Below, one piece after another: positions 42,715-53,027 of a stretch of DNA of 64,000 bases. The position numbers and the translations under genes were made by a program. Under the pieces are notes generated by a model. It did no database searches. It saw only the letters and a program-made list of their open reading frames with translations, and was not told where the DNA came from. The DNA lies in contig NZ_JAZHFS010000009.1 of assembly GCF_036541405.1 (NCBI RefSeq), positions 1 through 64,000 on the forward strand. The letters run 5' to 3'. The stretch is from Clostridium_AD frigoriphilum (GTDB lineage: Bacteria > Bacillota > Clostridia > Clostridiales > Clostridiaceae). How positions within the stretch are numbered: the stretch's first letter is position 1; every line of letters starts with the position of its first letter.

Positions 42715-45700
42715 ATGAACGCAAGTCTAGCTCAAATGTTGAAAAATGATCTTGATTTAAATGAAGAAACATTAGTAGATAATATTAAGGTATTAAGGGT
42801 TCAGTACCTTAAGAAAAGCAATAAATTAAGGGTAATTATTAAATCTTTTGAGGATACAGATGATAATAAAAAACTACTAATTAAAGAGATTATATCAAAA
42901 CGATTATGTAGTTTTAACGATATACAGTTGATTTGCTACCATGATGTATCAAATGCAACTATAGAAGATGTAAAAGATAAGTTTTGGCTCGATGTAGTTA
43001 ATGTAATATCTATCTCAGAGCCATCAAGTAAGGATAGTTTACTTAAATCAACTAGAATAATTGAGAATGGTATACTTAAAATTCAGTGTGGTAATGATTT
43101 TATGTGCAAAATTCTAAGAGATAAAAATATAGAACTTCTTATGAAAAACACTATAAATGATATGTTTGGAGTTAATTCAGTAGTTAAACTAGAACATAAC
43201 AGTGAACTTTCTAAAGATGATTCTTTTATGAAAAAAGAAAAAGAAAATGAAACTATAATTAATGAAATAGTTAAAAATATGAATACAGAAAAGACAGACA
43301 AGCCCCGTAGTGGTGGGCAAAGTAACGATAATAGCAATGGCTATAAAGCTAATAAATTTAGTAGACCGGGTTACAAAAAGGGTGAAGTTGCTGATAAAAA
43401 TACTATTATGGGAAGAAACATTAATGATGAAAGTATAGAAATAAAAGATATAAGTGAGACTTCAGGAATAATTTGTGCTTGTGGTGATATTTTTAAGGTG
43501 AATATAATTGAAACAAAAACGGGAAGAATAATTATAACATTTTATATTACAGATTACTCCAGTTCAATTACAGTGAAATGTTTTCCAAAACCTAAAGAAG
43601 TAGAAAAGATGATGGAAGAAATCAAAGTTGGACTATATTGCAAGATACGTGGAGAAGCAAGTTATGATACTTATGCAAGAGAAGTTGTAGTTATGGCTAG
43701 AGATATAATTAAACTTAAAAAAATAGAAAGAATGGATACTGCTCAGGAGAAAAGGGTTGAACTTCATCTTCATACTCAAATGAGTGCTATGGATGGTATT
43801 AGTCCTGCATCGAAACTTGTTGAAAGAGCAGCCAAGTGGGGACATAGTGCAGTAGCAATAACTGATCATGGCGTAGTTCAAGCATTTCCAGAAGCAATGG
43901 ATGCTGCTAAAAAGAATAAGATTAAGGTTATCTATGGTGTTGAGGGTTACCTAGTAGACGATGGAGTGCCAATTGTTATTAATAATAAAGGCGGAACTTT
44001 AGATGATCGTTTTGTAGTCTTTGATCTAGAAACAACTGGGTTATCTAGTGAAAATGATAAGATTATAGAAATTGGTGCATTGAAAATAGAAAATGGAAAA
44101 ATAGTAGATAGATTCAGTGAGTTTGTAAATCCTGGAATAGACATACCGTATAAGATTATAGAACTAACTGGAATTACAAATGATAATGTTTCTGATGCAG
44201 CATCTATAGAAGATGTACTCCCTAAGTTTTTAGAGTTTACAAAAGATAGTGTGCTTGTAGCACACAATTCTGATTTTGATGCATCTTTTATTAAAAAAAA
44301 TTCACAAAGGTTAGGCTTGAAATTTGAGAATGCAATTATGGATACAATTCCTTTAGCTAAATATTTACTCAAAGACCTTAAGACGTTTAAGTTAAATACA
44401 GTAGCTAAATACTTGGGCATAACCCTAGAAAATCATCATAGAGCTGTAGATGATGCTAAAGCTACTGCGGACATACTATTACATTGTTTTGGGCTACTTC
44501 GCGAAAAAAACATTTTAGATTTAGATACTTTAAATAAAGAATTTCTAGCTGACTTTAATGTGAAAAAGGCGAACACTTATCATGTGATTATTTTGGTGAA
44601 GAATCAAATAGGGCTAAAGAACCTTTATAAGCTTATTTCATTTTCAAATTTAGAACATTTTCATAGAAGACCAAGGCTTCCTAAAACTTTAATTGAAAAG
44701 TACAGAGAGGGCCTTATAGTTGGATCTGCGTGTGAAGCTGGACAAGTATATAAAGAAGTGCTTCAAGGGAAATCTGAAGAAGATATTAATAAAATAGTAA
44801 AATTCTATGATTATTTAGAAATACAACCTTTACTAAATAATAAATTTATGATTAAAAATGGAATAGTAAAAGACGAAAGTGAATTGATGGATATTAACAG
44901 GAGAATATGTACTATTGGTGATAAAAATAATTTGCCAGTAGTTGCTACAGGGGACGTACATTTTTTAGAACCTTCAGATGCAGTTTTTAGAAAAATATTG
45001 ATGGCAGGTAAAGGGTTTTCAGATGCGGATGATCAACCACCATTATATTTTAAAACTACAAATGAGATGCTAAGTGAATTTTCATATTTAGGAGAAAAAA
45101 AATGCAAAGAAGTAGTAATTTATAATCCAAATAAAATTGCTGAAATGATAGAATTTGTAAAACCAATACCAGATGGAACTTTTACACCTAAAATACCTGG
45201 TGCAGAAGATGATATAAGGAAGATGACATCAGATAAGGTTCATTCAATATATGGAGATCCATTGCCTGAGATAGTTGAAAAAAGATTAGAAAAAGAATTA
45301 CATTCTATTATTGGGAATGGATATGCTGTGCTTTATTTAATAGCTGAAAAATTAGTAGCAAAATCACTTGCAGATGGTTATTTGGTAGGCTCGAGAGGTT
45401 CGGTTGGATCTTCTTTTGCAGCTAATATGTCTAATATAACAGAAGTAAATGGGTTACCACCACATTATATATGTCCTAATTGCAAAAAGAGTGAATTTAT
45501 TTTAGATGGATCTATTGGTTCAGGTGCTGATTTACCTGATAAAGAATGTCCAGATTGTGGAACATTATATAAAAAAGATGGTTTTGATATTCCATTTGAA
45601 ACATTCTTAGGATTTGAAGGAGATAAAGAACCGGATATAGATTTGAATTTTTCAGGGGATAATCAAGCAGACATACATAGATATACAGAGGTGCTGTTTG

Positions 45701-47052
45701 GAAAAGGACATACTTTCAAGGCTGGAACTATTGGAACAATCGCTGATAAAACTGCTTATGGTTATGTGAAAAAATATTTAAATGAAAAAGATGTTATGGT
45801 GCCTCAAGCTGAAATTGAGAGACTTGTACAAGGATGTACTGGCGTTAAGAGAACCTCAGGACAACATCCAGGTGGAATAATGGTTGTTCCAAGTGACAAT
45901 GAGATATATAATTTTTGCCCTGTACAACATCCGGCGGATGACCCAACATCAGATATTATTACAACACATTTTGATTACCATTCTATAAGTGGTAGGTTAC
46001 TTAAACTTGATATTCTTGGTCATGATGATCCTACAATGCTTAAAATGCTTCAAGATTTAACGGGTCTTGACCCTTTAACTATCCCCTTATCTGATGATAA
46101 TGTTATAAGCTTATTTACGTCACCAAAGGCATTAGGGCTTACAGCTAAGGAATTGGGTTGTGAAGTGGGAAGTTATGGAGTTCCCGAATTTGGTACAAAA
46201 TTCGTTAGACAAATGCTTTTAGATACACAACCAAAATCTTTTTCAGATTTGGTCAGAATTTCAGGATTATCTCATGGTACTGACGTATGGATTAATAATG
46301 CACAATATTATATTAAAGAAGGATTTACAACGCTTAAAGATTGTATTTCTACAAGAGATGATATAATGGTTTATTTATTGCATAAAGATCTTGAACCTAA
46401 GACTGCTTTTACTATTATGGAGAAAGTACGAAAAGGTAAGGGGCTTTCAGAAGAACATGAGAAAATAATGAAAGAGCATGACGTTCCTGATTGGTATATA
46501 GGCTCATGTAAAAAAATAAAGTATATGTTCCCTAAGGGTCATGCAGTAGCATATGTAATGATGGCCATTAGAATAGCATATTATAAGGTTTATTATCCAA
46601 AAGAATACTATGCTACATTTTTTACTATAAGAGCAGATGATTTTGATGCAAATTTGATAGTAAAAGGTGACAGTGCTATAAGAGTTAAAATGGATGAACT
46701 CGAAGCTTTAGGCAAGGATATAGGAGTGAAAGAAAAAGGACTTTTAACTGCTCTTGAGTTATCTTTTGAAATGTATAAAAGAGGAATTAAATTGTTAAAT
46801 GTTGATCTATATAAGTCAGAGGCAGTTAAATTTACAATTGAAGAAGATTCACTAAGACCTCCTTTAAATGCACTTGAAGGGGTAGGCGAAAATGCTGCTA
46901 AAAGTATAGTATTAGAAAGAGTGCATGGAGAGTTTATATCAAAAGAAGATTTGAGAACTCGCTGCAAAGTGTCTAAAACAGTTATCGAATCATTAGATAA
47001 TCATGGGTGTTTGAAGGATCTTCCTGATACAAATCAGCTGTCGTTTTTTTAG
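42715..47052 (+). CDS. polC: DNA polymerase III subunit alpha, PolC type
   Basis: PolC is the leading replicative polymerase of low-GC Gram-positives. The 1445-residue protein has an N-terminal region and OB fold, then a PHP domain starting ELHLHTQMSAMDG (about residue 347). That domain is interrupted by a DEDDh proofreading exonuclease starting VVFDLETTGL (about 433). A zinc-binding CPNCKKSE to CPDCGTLY segment lies near 920-950. The polymerase acidic site is EPDIDLNF (about 975), and a helix-hairpin-helix region precedes the C-terminal NQLSFF. The ATG at 42715 suits the AGGAGG site better than the ATG at 42709. Confidence 0.97.
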   Translation: MNASLAQMLKNDLDLNEETLVDNIKVLRVQYLKKSNKLRVIIKSFEDTDDNKKLLIKEIISKRLCSFNDIQLICYHDVSNATIEDVKDKFWLDVVNVISISEPSSKDSLLKSTRIIENGILKIQCGNDFMCKILRDKNIELLMKNTINDMFGVNSVVKLEHNSELSKDDSFMKKEKENETIINEIVKNMNTEKTDKPRSGGQSNDNSNGYKANKFSRPGYKKGEVADKNTIMGRNINDESIEIKDISETSGIICACGDIFKVNIIETKTGRIIITFYITDYSSSITVKCFPKPKEVEKMMEEIKVGLYCKIRGEASYDTYAREVVVMARDIIKLKKIERMDTAQEKRVELHLHTQMSAMDGISPASKLVERAAKWGHSAVAITDHGVVQAFPEAMDAAKKNKIKVIYGVEGYLVDDGVPIVINNKGGTLDDRFVVFDLETTGLSSENDKIIEIGALKIENGKIVDRFSEFVNPGIDIPYKIIELTGITNDNVSDAASIEDVLPKFLEFTKDSVLVAHNSDFDASFIKKNSQRLGLKFENAIMDTIPLAKYLLKDLKTFKLNTVAKYLGITLENHHRAVDDAKATADILLHCFGLLREKNILDLDTLNKEFLADFNVKKANTYHVIILVKNQIGLKNLYKLISFSNLEHFHRRPRLPKTLIEKYREGLIVGSACEAGQVYKEVLQGKSEEDINKIVKFYDYLEIQPLLNNKFMIKNGIVKDESELMDINRRICTIGDKNNLPVVATGDVHFLEPSDAVFRKILMAGKGFSDADDQPPLYFKTTNEMLSEFSYLGEKKCKEVVIYNPNKIAEMIEFVKPIPDGTFTPKIPGAEDDIRKMTSDKVHSIYGDPLPEIVEKRLEKELHSIIGNGYAVLYLIAEKLVAKSLADGYLVGSRGSVGSSFAANMSNITEVNGLPPHYICPNCKKSEFILDGSIGSGADLPDKECPDCGTLYKKDGFDIPFETFLGFEGDKEPDIDLNFSGDNQADIHRYTEVLFGKGHTFKAGTIGTIADKTAYGYVKKYLNEKDVMVPQAEIERLVQGCTGVKRTSGQHPGGIMVVPSDNEIYNFCPVQHPADDPTSDIITTHFDYHSISGRLLKLDILGHDDPTMLKMLQDLTGLDPLTIPLSDDNVISLFTSPKALGLTAKELGCEVGSYGVPEFGTKFVRQMLLDTQPKSFSDLVRISGLSHGTDVWINNAQYYIKEGFTTLKDCISTRDDIMVYLLHKDLEPKTAFTIMEKVRKGKGLSEEHEKIMKEHDVPDWYIGSCKKIKYMFPKGHAVAYVMMAIRIAYYKVYYPKEYYATFFTIRADDFDANLIVKGDSAIRVKMDELEALGKDIGVKEKGLLTALELSFEMYKRGIKLLNVDLYKSEAVKFTIEEDSLRPPLNALEGVGENAAKSIVLERVHGEFISKEDLRTRCKVSKTVIESLDNHGCLKDLPDTNQLSFF

Positions 47053-47133
47053 GGAAATGCAATTAACCCTTGAAATAGCGGATTTTATATGATAGAATAA
47101 TAGATATTAGTTATCACTAGTTATTTTATTGCA

Positions 47134-47192
47134 AGAGAGTAGGCCCGCCTACTCTCTATTTATTGAAACGCAACTCATGGTTGCGTTTTAAT
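47134..47192 (+). terminator. Two tandem hairpins after polC
   Basis: The first is a perfect 10-bp GC-containing stem (47134-47143 with 47148-47157). The second is a perfect 9-bp stem (47166-47174 with 47180-47188) followed by TAATT. Together they separate polC from the rimP-nusA operon. Confidence 0.75.
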
Positions 47193-47255
47193 TATAATAT
47201 TATGATTAATTATGTTAATAATAGTATAAAATACTAATAAAAGGAGGGTGTTAGA

Positions 47256-47717
47256 ATGAGAAATGATACCTTGTTGCAAAAGCTTAGAAAAATCGCTTTG
47301 CCAATAGTTGAAAAAAACAATTGTGAATTATATCATTTGGAGTATGTAAAAGAAGCTGGAGAAAATTATTTGAGAATTTATATAGATAGTTCAAGTGGAA
47401 TATCTTTGGAAGACTGCGAAAAAACTAGCAGAGGCATAAGTGAAATACTAGACGTTGAAGATCCAATAACAGATAGTTACTGTTTAGAAGTATCCTCACC
47501 AGGAATTGAGAGGATTTTATATGATGATAATCATCTAAAAAAATACATAGGTCAGAATGTACTAGTTAATTTAAAGAGCCTATATGAGGGAACTAAAAAA
47601 CTTGAGGGCGATTTAGTAGGATTTTCTGATGTGCAAATAGAAATTCAATATGATGGGAACAATATAATTATTCCAAAAGAAAATATTTCCATCGTAAGTT
47701 TAAAACCAGTGCTGTAA
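47256..47717 (+). CDS. rimP: Ribosome maturation factor RimP
   Basis: RimP is needed for 30S subunit maturation. The 153-residue protein has the two-domain layout, with LRIYIDSSSGISLEDCEKTSR and YCLEVSSPGIERIL in the N-terminal domain and a small SH3-like C-terminal domain. An AAAGGAGGG ribosome site precedes the ATG. It heads the classical rimP-nusA-ylxR-ylxQ-infB-rbfA operon. Confidence 0.96.
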   Translation: MRNDTLLQKLRKIALPIVEKNNCELYHLEYVKEAGENYLRIYIDSSSGISLEDCEKTSRGISEILDVEDPITDSYCLEVSSPGIERILYDDNHLKKYIGQNVLVNLKSLYEGTKKLEGDLVGFSDVQIEIQYDGNNIIIPKENISIVSLKPVL

Positions 47718-47733
47718 GGAGGAAGTTGTTAAA

Positions 47734-48915
47734 ATGAATCAAGAATTTATTGAAGCATTGAGAGAAATTGTAGACCAAAAGGGAATTAGCGAGGATTTAC
47801 TTTTTGAAACTATAGAAGATGCGTTAGTTGCAGCGTATAAGAAAAATTTTGCTACGCTATCAAATAATAGTCAAGATGTAAAAGTAACAATGAACAGAGA
47901 AACAGGAGAAATACATGTCTATGGTCAAAAGACGGTTGTAGAAGAAGTTGTTGAGGAAGCTAGTGAAATGTCCTTAGAAGAAGCTAAAGAGTACAGCCAT
48001 AAATATCAAATAGATGATATTGTTGATATTGAAGTTACTCCAAGAAAATTTGGAAGAATAGCCGCACAAGCTGCAAAGCAAGTAGTTATTCAAAGAATTA
48101 AAGAAGCAGAAAGAAATATAATATACAATGAATTTATAACCAAAGAGTTTGATATTATTACAGGAAGTGTTATAAGAAAAGACAGAGGCAATGTATTCAT
48201 AGATTTAGGTAAAATTGAGGCTGTACTTGGAGCCAATGAACAAATGCCAGGTGAAGAATATAATTTTAATGAAAAATTAAAATTGTATATTGTTGAAGTT
48301 AAAAACACTACTAAAGGTGCTCAAGTTGGAGTGTCAAGAACTCATCCAGGTCTTGTAAAAAGATTATTTGAATTAGAAGTACCAGAAGTTTTTGGCGGGG
48401 TTGTCGAGATTAAGAGTATTTCGAGAGAAGCTGGCTCAAGAACTAAAATTGCAGTATACTCAAATGATGAAAATGTTGATGCTATGGGAGCTTGCGTAGG
48501 ACCTAAGGGTGTTCGCGTTCAAAGCATAGTTAATGAATTAAGAAATGAGAAAATTGACATTATTAAATGGAGCAAGAAAGCTGAAGAATATATTTCAAAT
48601 GCTTTAAGTCCTGCAAAGGTATTAAATGTAGTAGTTGAGGAAGCTTCTAAATCTGCAAAGGTCATAGTGGAAGATAATCAATTATCTTTAGCTATTGGAA
48701 AAGAAGGCCAAAATGTCAGATTAGCAGCAAGATTAACTGGGTGGAAAATAGATATAAAAAGTAGAACACAAGCTCAATACAACATGGATATAAATGAAAT
48801 GGATGTAAATGAAGTAGTTAAAAGTGAAATAGATGAGAGTGAAGTAATTGATAATCAAGCAGTTAAAGATCAATCAACGCAAGAGCAAGTAATTGAAACC
48901 ATTACACAGGAGTAG
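47734..48915 (+). CDS. nusA: Transcription termination/antitermination protein NusA
   Basis: NusA modulates RNA polymerase pausing and termination. The 393-residue protein has the N-terminal polymerase-binding domain, an S1 domain (GSVIRKDRGNVFIDLGKIEAVLG) and two KH domains (GACVGPKGVRVQ and LAIGKEGQNVRLAARL). An acidic tail of about 40 residues follows. The extra C-terminal repeats of proteobacterial NusA are absent, as in other Firmicutes. Confidence 0.96.
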   Translation: MNQEFIEALREIVDQKGISEDLLFETIEDALVAAYKKNFATLSNNSQDVKVTMNRETGEIHVYGQKTVVEEVVEEASEMSLEEAKEYSHKYQIDDIVDIEVTPRKFGRIAAQAAKQVVIQRIKEAERNIIYNEFITKEFDIITGSVIRKDRGNVFIDLGKIEAVLGANEQMPGEEYNFNEKLKLYIVEVKNTTKGAQVGVSRTHPGLVKRLFELEVPEVFGGVVEIKSISREAGSRTKIAVYSNDENVDAMGACVGPKGVRVQSIVNELRNEKIDIIKWSKKAEEYISNALSPAKVLNVVVEEASKSAKVIVEDNQLSLAIGKEGQNVRLAARLTGWKIDIKSRTQAQYNMDINEMDVNEVVKSEIDESEVIDNQAVKDQSTQEQVIETITQE

Positions 48916-48926
48916 GTGATAGCTTT

Positions 48927-49193
48927 ATGAAAGTTAAAAAAATACCTCAGCGCATGTGTACAGGGTGTATGGAAATGAAACCTAAGAAAGAACTATTGCG
49001 CATAGTCCATAGTAAAGAAGGCGAAATCTCTATAGACTTAATAGGGAAAAAACCAGGTAGAGGTGCATATGTTTGCATGAACATAGAATGTTTTGAAAAA
49101 TCTTATAAGACAAAAAGGTTAGAGCGAAATTTAGGTGGCAAAATAAGCGAAGAAATTTATGCAAAGCTAAAGGATGAGATAAATCATGAATAA
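48927..49193 (+). CDS. ylxR: YlxR family RNA-binding protein (RnpM)
   Basis: YlxR is a small basic RNA-binding protein; the B. subtilis homologue has been reported to bind and modulate RNase P. The 88-residue product starts with RMCTGCMEMKPKKELLRIV and contains GKKPGRGAYVCMNIECFEK, the family signature with conserved cysteines. It overlaps the following L7Ae-like gene by 8 bases, so translation is coupled. Confidence 0.92.
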   Translation: MKVKKIPQRMCTGCMEMKPKKELLRIVHSKEGEISIDLIGKKPGRGAYVCMNIECFEKSYKTKRLERNLGGKISEEIYAKLKDEINHE

Positions 49194-49497
49194 TAAATTT
49201 TTTCAATTTTTGGGTTTAACTAAAAAGGCAGGTAAACTTATTGAAGGTTACAATCAGTGTGAAGATGCACTATCACATGGTAGAGGAACCCTTATAATTT
49301 TATCTGAGGAAAGCGCTGTAAATACTAAAGACAAGTTTAAAAGATTATCTATTAAAAATGTTATACCACTTATTGAAGGTGTTTCAAATGAAACATTAGG
49401 TAAATGTTTAGGTAGACCAGAAATTAATGTTTTATGCGTAAATGATAAAAAAATGACGAATAAGCTATTAAGCTTATGGAATGAAAACATTGAATAA
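49186..49497 (+). CDS. ylxQ: L7Ae/YbxF-like ribosomal protein YlxQ
   Basis: YlxQ is an L7Ae-family protein, a group that binds kink-turn RNA. The 103-residue product has the LGLTKKAGKLIEGYNQCEDAL start and ILSEESAVNTKDKFKRL of the family. Its biological role is not settled. It lies between ylxR and infB, as in B. subtilis. Confidence 0.9.
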   Translation: MNNKFFQFLGLTKKAGKLIEGYNQCEDALSHGRGTLIILSEESAVNTKDKFKRLSIKNVIPLIEGVSNETLGKCLGRPEINVLCVNDKKMTNKLLSLWNENIE

Positions 49498-49520
49498 ATT
49501 AAATTTCGGGGGTGAATGAT

Positions 49521-51596
49521 TTGGCAAAAGTCAGAATATATGAATTAGCTAAAGAATTAGAAGTGTCAAGTAAAGAATTAATTAATGTACTATTCGAAGA
49601 GTTTAGTATAAAGGCCAAAAATCATATGAGTGTGATTGAGGAAGAGGATGCTGAATTAATTAAGGAACTTTATAGTGACGAAAATTCAGGACTTAAGGAT
49701 AATAAAAATGAAACAGTAGAACACTATGAAAACTTAGCTAACGAAGATGCTAATAAAGTTGTCATAAGAAAAAGAGGCAGAAAAGGTCGCGATGAATTAG
49801 GAAGTGGCAACAATGCTGTTGAACCAATCGATGACGAAGTTGTAGTAATAGAAAGTACTATTACAGTTAAAGATTTGGCTGATACATTAAAAAGACCTTA
49901 TGTTGAAGTAATAAAACAACTTATTTTTATAGGTGTTATGGCTGGAATGAATCAAGAAATAGATTTTGCAACAGCTGAAAAAGTAATAGAAAAATATGGT
50001 GCACTTGCTGTACTAAAAGACCTTGAAGAAGGAAAAATTGCTGATGATGAAGATATTGAGGAAAATGACGCTGAATTAGGTACAGATAAAAAACCAGCAG
50101 TTGTTACTGTTATGGGTCATGTTGATCACGGTAAGACATCATTACTTGATTGTATTAGAAAATCTAAGGTTACAGAAACAGAAGCCGGCGGAATAACACA
50201 ACATATAGGTGCATATACTGTTAATATTAATGGTGAAAAAATAACATTTTTAGACACACCTGGTCATGAAGCTTTTACAGCAATGAGAGCGCGTGGTGCT
50301 CAAATAACAGATATAGTTATTTTAGTAGTTGCGGCTGATGATGGTATTATGCCACAAACTGTTGAAGCTATAAATCACTGTAAGGCTGCTAGTGTACCAA
50401 TGATAGTAGCTATAAATAAGATAGATAGGCCAGGAGCTAATATAGATAAAGTTAAACAAGAACTAACAGAACATGGACTTGTAGCAGAAGATTGGGGTGG
50501 AGACACAATTTGTGTTCCAGTATCAGCTCATACTAAGGAAGGTATTGATACTTTACTTGAAATGATACTAATTACTGCAGAAATGTTAGAGCTTAAGGCA
50601 AATACTAAAAGACACGCAAAAGGAACTGTAATAGAAGGAAAACTTGATAAAGGTCGCGGACCACTTGCTACTTTACTTGTACAAAATGGTACACTTCACA
50701 CTGGTGATTCTATAATAGTTGGATCAACTTATGGAAGAATAAGAGCAATGTTTGATGATAAGGGTAAAAAAATAAAGACAGCAGGACCATCTATACCAGT
50801 AGAAATACTTGGATTATCTGATGTACCATCAGCTGGAGATAGATTTAATGTAATTAAAGATGAGAAAACTGCAAGAAATATGGCTGAAGCTAGAAAAACA
50901 AATTTAAGAGAAGAACATTTTCAAGCTAGTAATAGAGTTTCTATGGAAAACTTATACAATCAAATACAAGAAGGATCTGTTAAAGAACTTGGCGTAATTG
51001 TTAAAGCTGACGTTCAGGGATCTGTAGAAGCTGTAAGACAATCACTTGAAAAATTATCTACTGATAATGTTAAAGTAAGAGTTATACATTCTGGAGTTGG
51101 CGCTATAACAGAAACTGATGTTGTACTTGCGGCTGCGTCAAATGCAATAATTATAGGGTTTAATGTAAGACCTGATAATAATGCTGCAATAGTTGGAGAA
51201 AAAGAAAAAGTAGAAATTAAAACATATAGAATAATTTATGATGCTCTTGATGATATAAAATTAGCAATGCTTGGAATGCTCGATCCTGTATATAAAGAAG
51301 TTGTTTTAGGAAGAGTAGAAATAAGACAAATATATAAAGTTTCAAATGTAGGTACAATAGCAGGTTCTTATGTATTGACTGGTAAAATTACTAGAAATAG
51401 TAGCGTTAGAGTGCTTAGAAATGGAATAGTTATAACTGAATCAACTTTAGCTTCATTGAAGAGATTTAAAGATGATGCAAAAGAAGTTGCTGCTGGATTT
51501 GAATGTGGATTAAGTGTAGAGAAATTCAATGACCTTAAAGAAGGAGACATCATTGAAGCATTCATAATGGAAGAAATAAAACCAAAACTAGTATAA
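49521..51596 (+). CDS. infB: Translation initiation factor IF-2
   Basis: IF-2 is the GTPase that places initiator tRNA on the 30S subunit. The ~691-residue protein has a short N-terminal helical domain (KVRIYELAKELEVSSKELI) and a second IF2_N domain. The G domain carries MGHVDHGKTSLLD (about residue 200), DTPGHEAF and NKIDRPG. The C-terminal domains bind fMet-tRNA. The start is taken as TTG at 49521 behind GGGGGTG, matching family N-termini; the in-frame GTG at 49512 overlaps the ribosome site. The long basic linker of enterobacterial IF-2 is absent. Confidence 0.95.
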   Translation: MAKVRIYELAKELEVSSKELINVLFEEFSIKAKNHMSVIEEEDAELIKELYSDENSGLKDNKNETVEHYENLANEDANKVVIRKRGRKGRDELGSGNNAVEPIDDEVVVIESTITVKDLADTLKRPYVEVIKQLIFIGVMAGMNQEIDFATAEKVIEKYGALAVLKDLEEGKIADDEDIEENDAELGTDKKPAVVTVMGHVDHGKTSLLDCIRKSKVTETEAGGITQHIGAYTVNINGEKITFLDTPGHEAFTAMRARGAQITDIVILVVAADDGIMPQTVEAINHCKAASVPMIVAINKIDRPGANIDKVKQELTEHGLVAEDWGGDTICVPVSAHTKEGIDTLLEMILITAEMLELKANTKRHAKGTVIEGKLDKGRGPLATLLVQNGTLHTGDSIIVGSTYGRIRAMFDDKGKKIKTAGPSIPVEILGLSDVPSAGDRFNVIKDEKTARNMAEARKTNLREEHFQASNRVSMENLYNQIQEGSVKELGVIVKADVQGSVEAVRQSLEKLSTDNVKVRVIHSGVGAITETDVVLAAASNAIIIGFNVRPDNNAAIVGEKEKVEIKTYRIIYDALDDIKLAMLGMLDPVYKEVVLGRVEIRQIYKVSNVGTIAGSYVLTGKITRNSSVRVLRNGIVITESTLASLKRFKDDAKEVAAGFECGLSVEKFNDLKEGDIIEAFIMEEIKPKLV

Positions 51597-51616
51597 GATA
51601 AGGAGTAGTGGGTTGT

Positions 51617-52045
51617 ATGGTTAGTTATAGAAATGGTAGAATAAATGAAGAAATTAAAAAAGATGTAAGCAATACAATTCAAAACAAAATAAAAGATCCA
51701 AGATTAAGTGCTATGGTTAGTGTAACAAAAGTTGACACAACAAAAGACTTAAGTTATACAAAGATCTATGTTAGTATATTTGGAAATGAAATTGAAAAGA
51801 AAGAAACAATTCAAGCACTTAAAAGTTCAGCTGGTCTTATAAGAAAAGAAATAGGGATGCATGTTAAGTTAAGACATGTTCCTCAGGTTATTATAGAGCT
51901 AGATGAAACTATAGAGCGTGCAATACATTTAGAAAACATTTTCCATCAAATAAAGGCAAAAGATAAGAATGAACATGAAAAAAAGATTGAAGAAGAAACA
52001 AAGATTGAGGATGAAATAAAGAGTGAAGATAGCAATGAAGACTAA
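51617..52045 (+). CDS. rbfA: Ribosome-binding factor A
   Basis: RbfA is a KH-type cold-shock factor for 16S rRNA maturation. The 142-residue protein has RNGRINEEIKKDVSNTI at the N-terminus and the VSVTKVDTTKDLSYTKIYVS core. It carries a lysine/glutamate-rich tail of about 25 residues not needed for the fold. The ATG at 51617 follows AAGGAG by 11 bases. In many clostridia the next gene is nrnA, but here truB follows directly. Confidence 0.93.
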   Translation: MVSYRNGRINEEIKKDVSNTIQNKIKDPRLSAMVSVTKVDTTKDLSYTKIYVSIFGNEIEKKETIQALKSSAGLIRKEIGMHVKLRHVPQVIIELDETIERAIHLENIFHQIKAKDKNEHEKKIEEETKIEDEIKSEDSNED

Positions 52046-52145
52046 TGATATTAACGATATCATTAGCAAGATAAAATGGTTTTAAAGTAAGTTTTGATAA
52101 TACTAAAGTTAAATTAATGGAAATTTTAGAAAAAGAGTTGATGAA

Positions 52146-53015
52146 ATGAATGGTATATTAAATGTATTTAAACCTACAGGAATTACTTCTTTTGATGTAG
52201 TGCGTTTAATAAGAAAAATCAGTAAAGTGAAAAAAGTAGGCCACGCTGGCACTCTAGACCCTGAAGCTAGCGGGGTCTTACCTGTTTGTATAGGAAAAGC
52301 AACAAAGGCTATAGACTATATAATGGGAGATTTTAAAATTTACGAAACTGAATTAAAATTGGGCGTTATTACAGATACTTATGATAGAGAGGGTAAAATT
52401 CTAAAGGAAAGTGAAGTTAATTCTAGTCTAGATGAAATTACGCTAGCTATTAATTCATTTATAGGAGAAATAAAGCAAGTTCCACCTATGTACTCAGCTC
52501 TAAAGGTTAATGGAAAAAAACTTTATGAGTTAGCGAGGGCTGGAATAGAAGTAGAGAGGCAGCCAAGACCAATAACAATTTATGATATAAATATTACGGA
52601 CATTAAATTACCTTATATAAAATTCACGGTAAAATGTTCTAAAGGTACATACATTAGAAGTCTGTGTTATGATATTGGGGAAAAATTAAAATGTGGTGGC
52701 ATGATGTGGAATCTACAAAGAACTGCTACAGGTCAATTTCATATTGATAATGCTATAAATGTTAATGAACTAAATGAAGAAAATATAAATAAATATATAA
52801 TGCCTATAGAAACTATTTTTAGTGCGAATGCTAAAATTACCATAGATGATAGATTTGTTAAGTTTTTATTAAATGGTGTTATAGTAAAAGATAAGGCACT
52901 AATTTGTAAGTTTGAATCTGGCATTATGTATAGTATATATAATAATGATAATGATTTTATTGGAATTGCGGATAAAAGTGATGATGGTGTTAGATTAATA
53001 AAATCATTTATATAG
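52146..53015 (+). CDS. truB: tRNA pseudouridine(55) synthase TruB
   Basis: TruB makes pseudouridine 55 in the T-loop of tRNAs. The 289-residue protein has the catalytic VGHAGTLDPEASGVLPV motif (Asp38) and the VPPMYSALKVNGKKLYELARAG and CSKGTYIRSLCYDIG segments. The C-terminal ~70 residues form the small PUA-like domain. It is followed by ribF after 12 bases. Confidence 0.96.
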   Translation: MNGILNVFKPTGITSFDVVRLIRKISKVKKVGHAGTLDPEASGVLPVCIGKATKAIDYIMGDFKIYETELKLGVITDTYDREGKILKESEVNSSLDEITLAINSFIGEIKQVPPMYSALKVNGKKLYELARAGIEVERQPRPITIYDINITDIKLPYIKFTVKCSKGTYIRSLCYDIGEKLKCGGMMWNLQRTATGQFHIDNAINVNELNEENINKYIMPIETIFSANAKITIDDRFVKFLLNGVIVKDKALICKFESGIMYSIYNNDNDFIGIADKSDDGVRLIKSFI

Positions 53016-53027
53016 GAGTATATTAAA

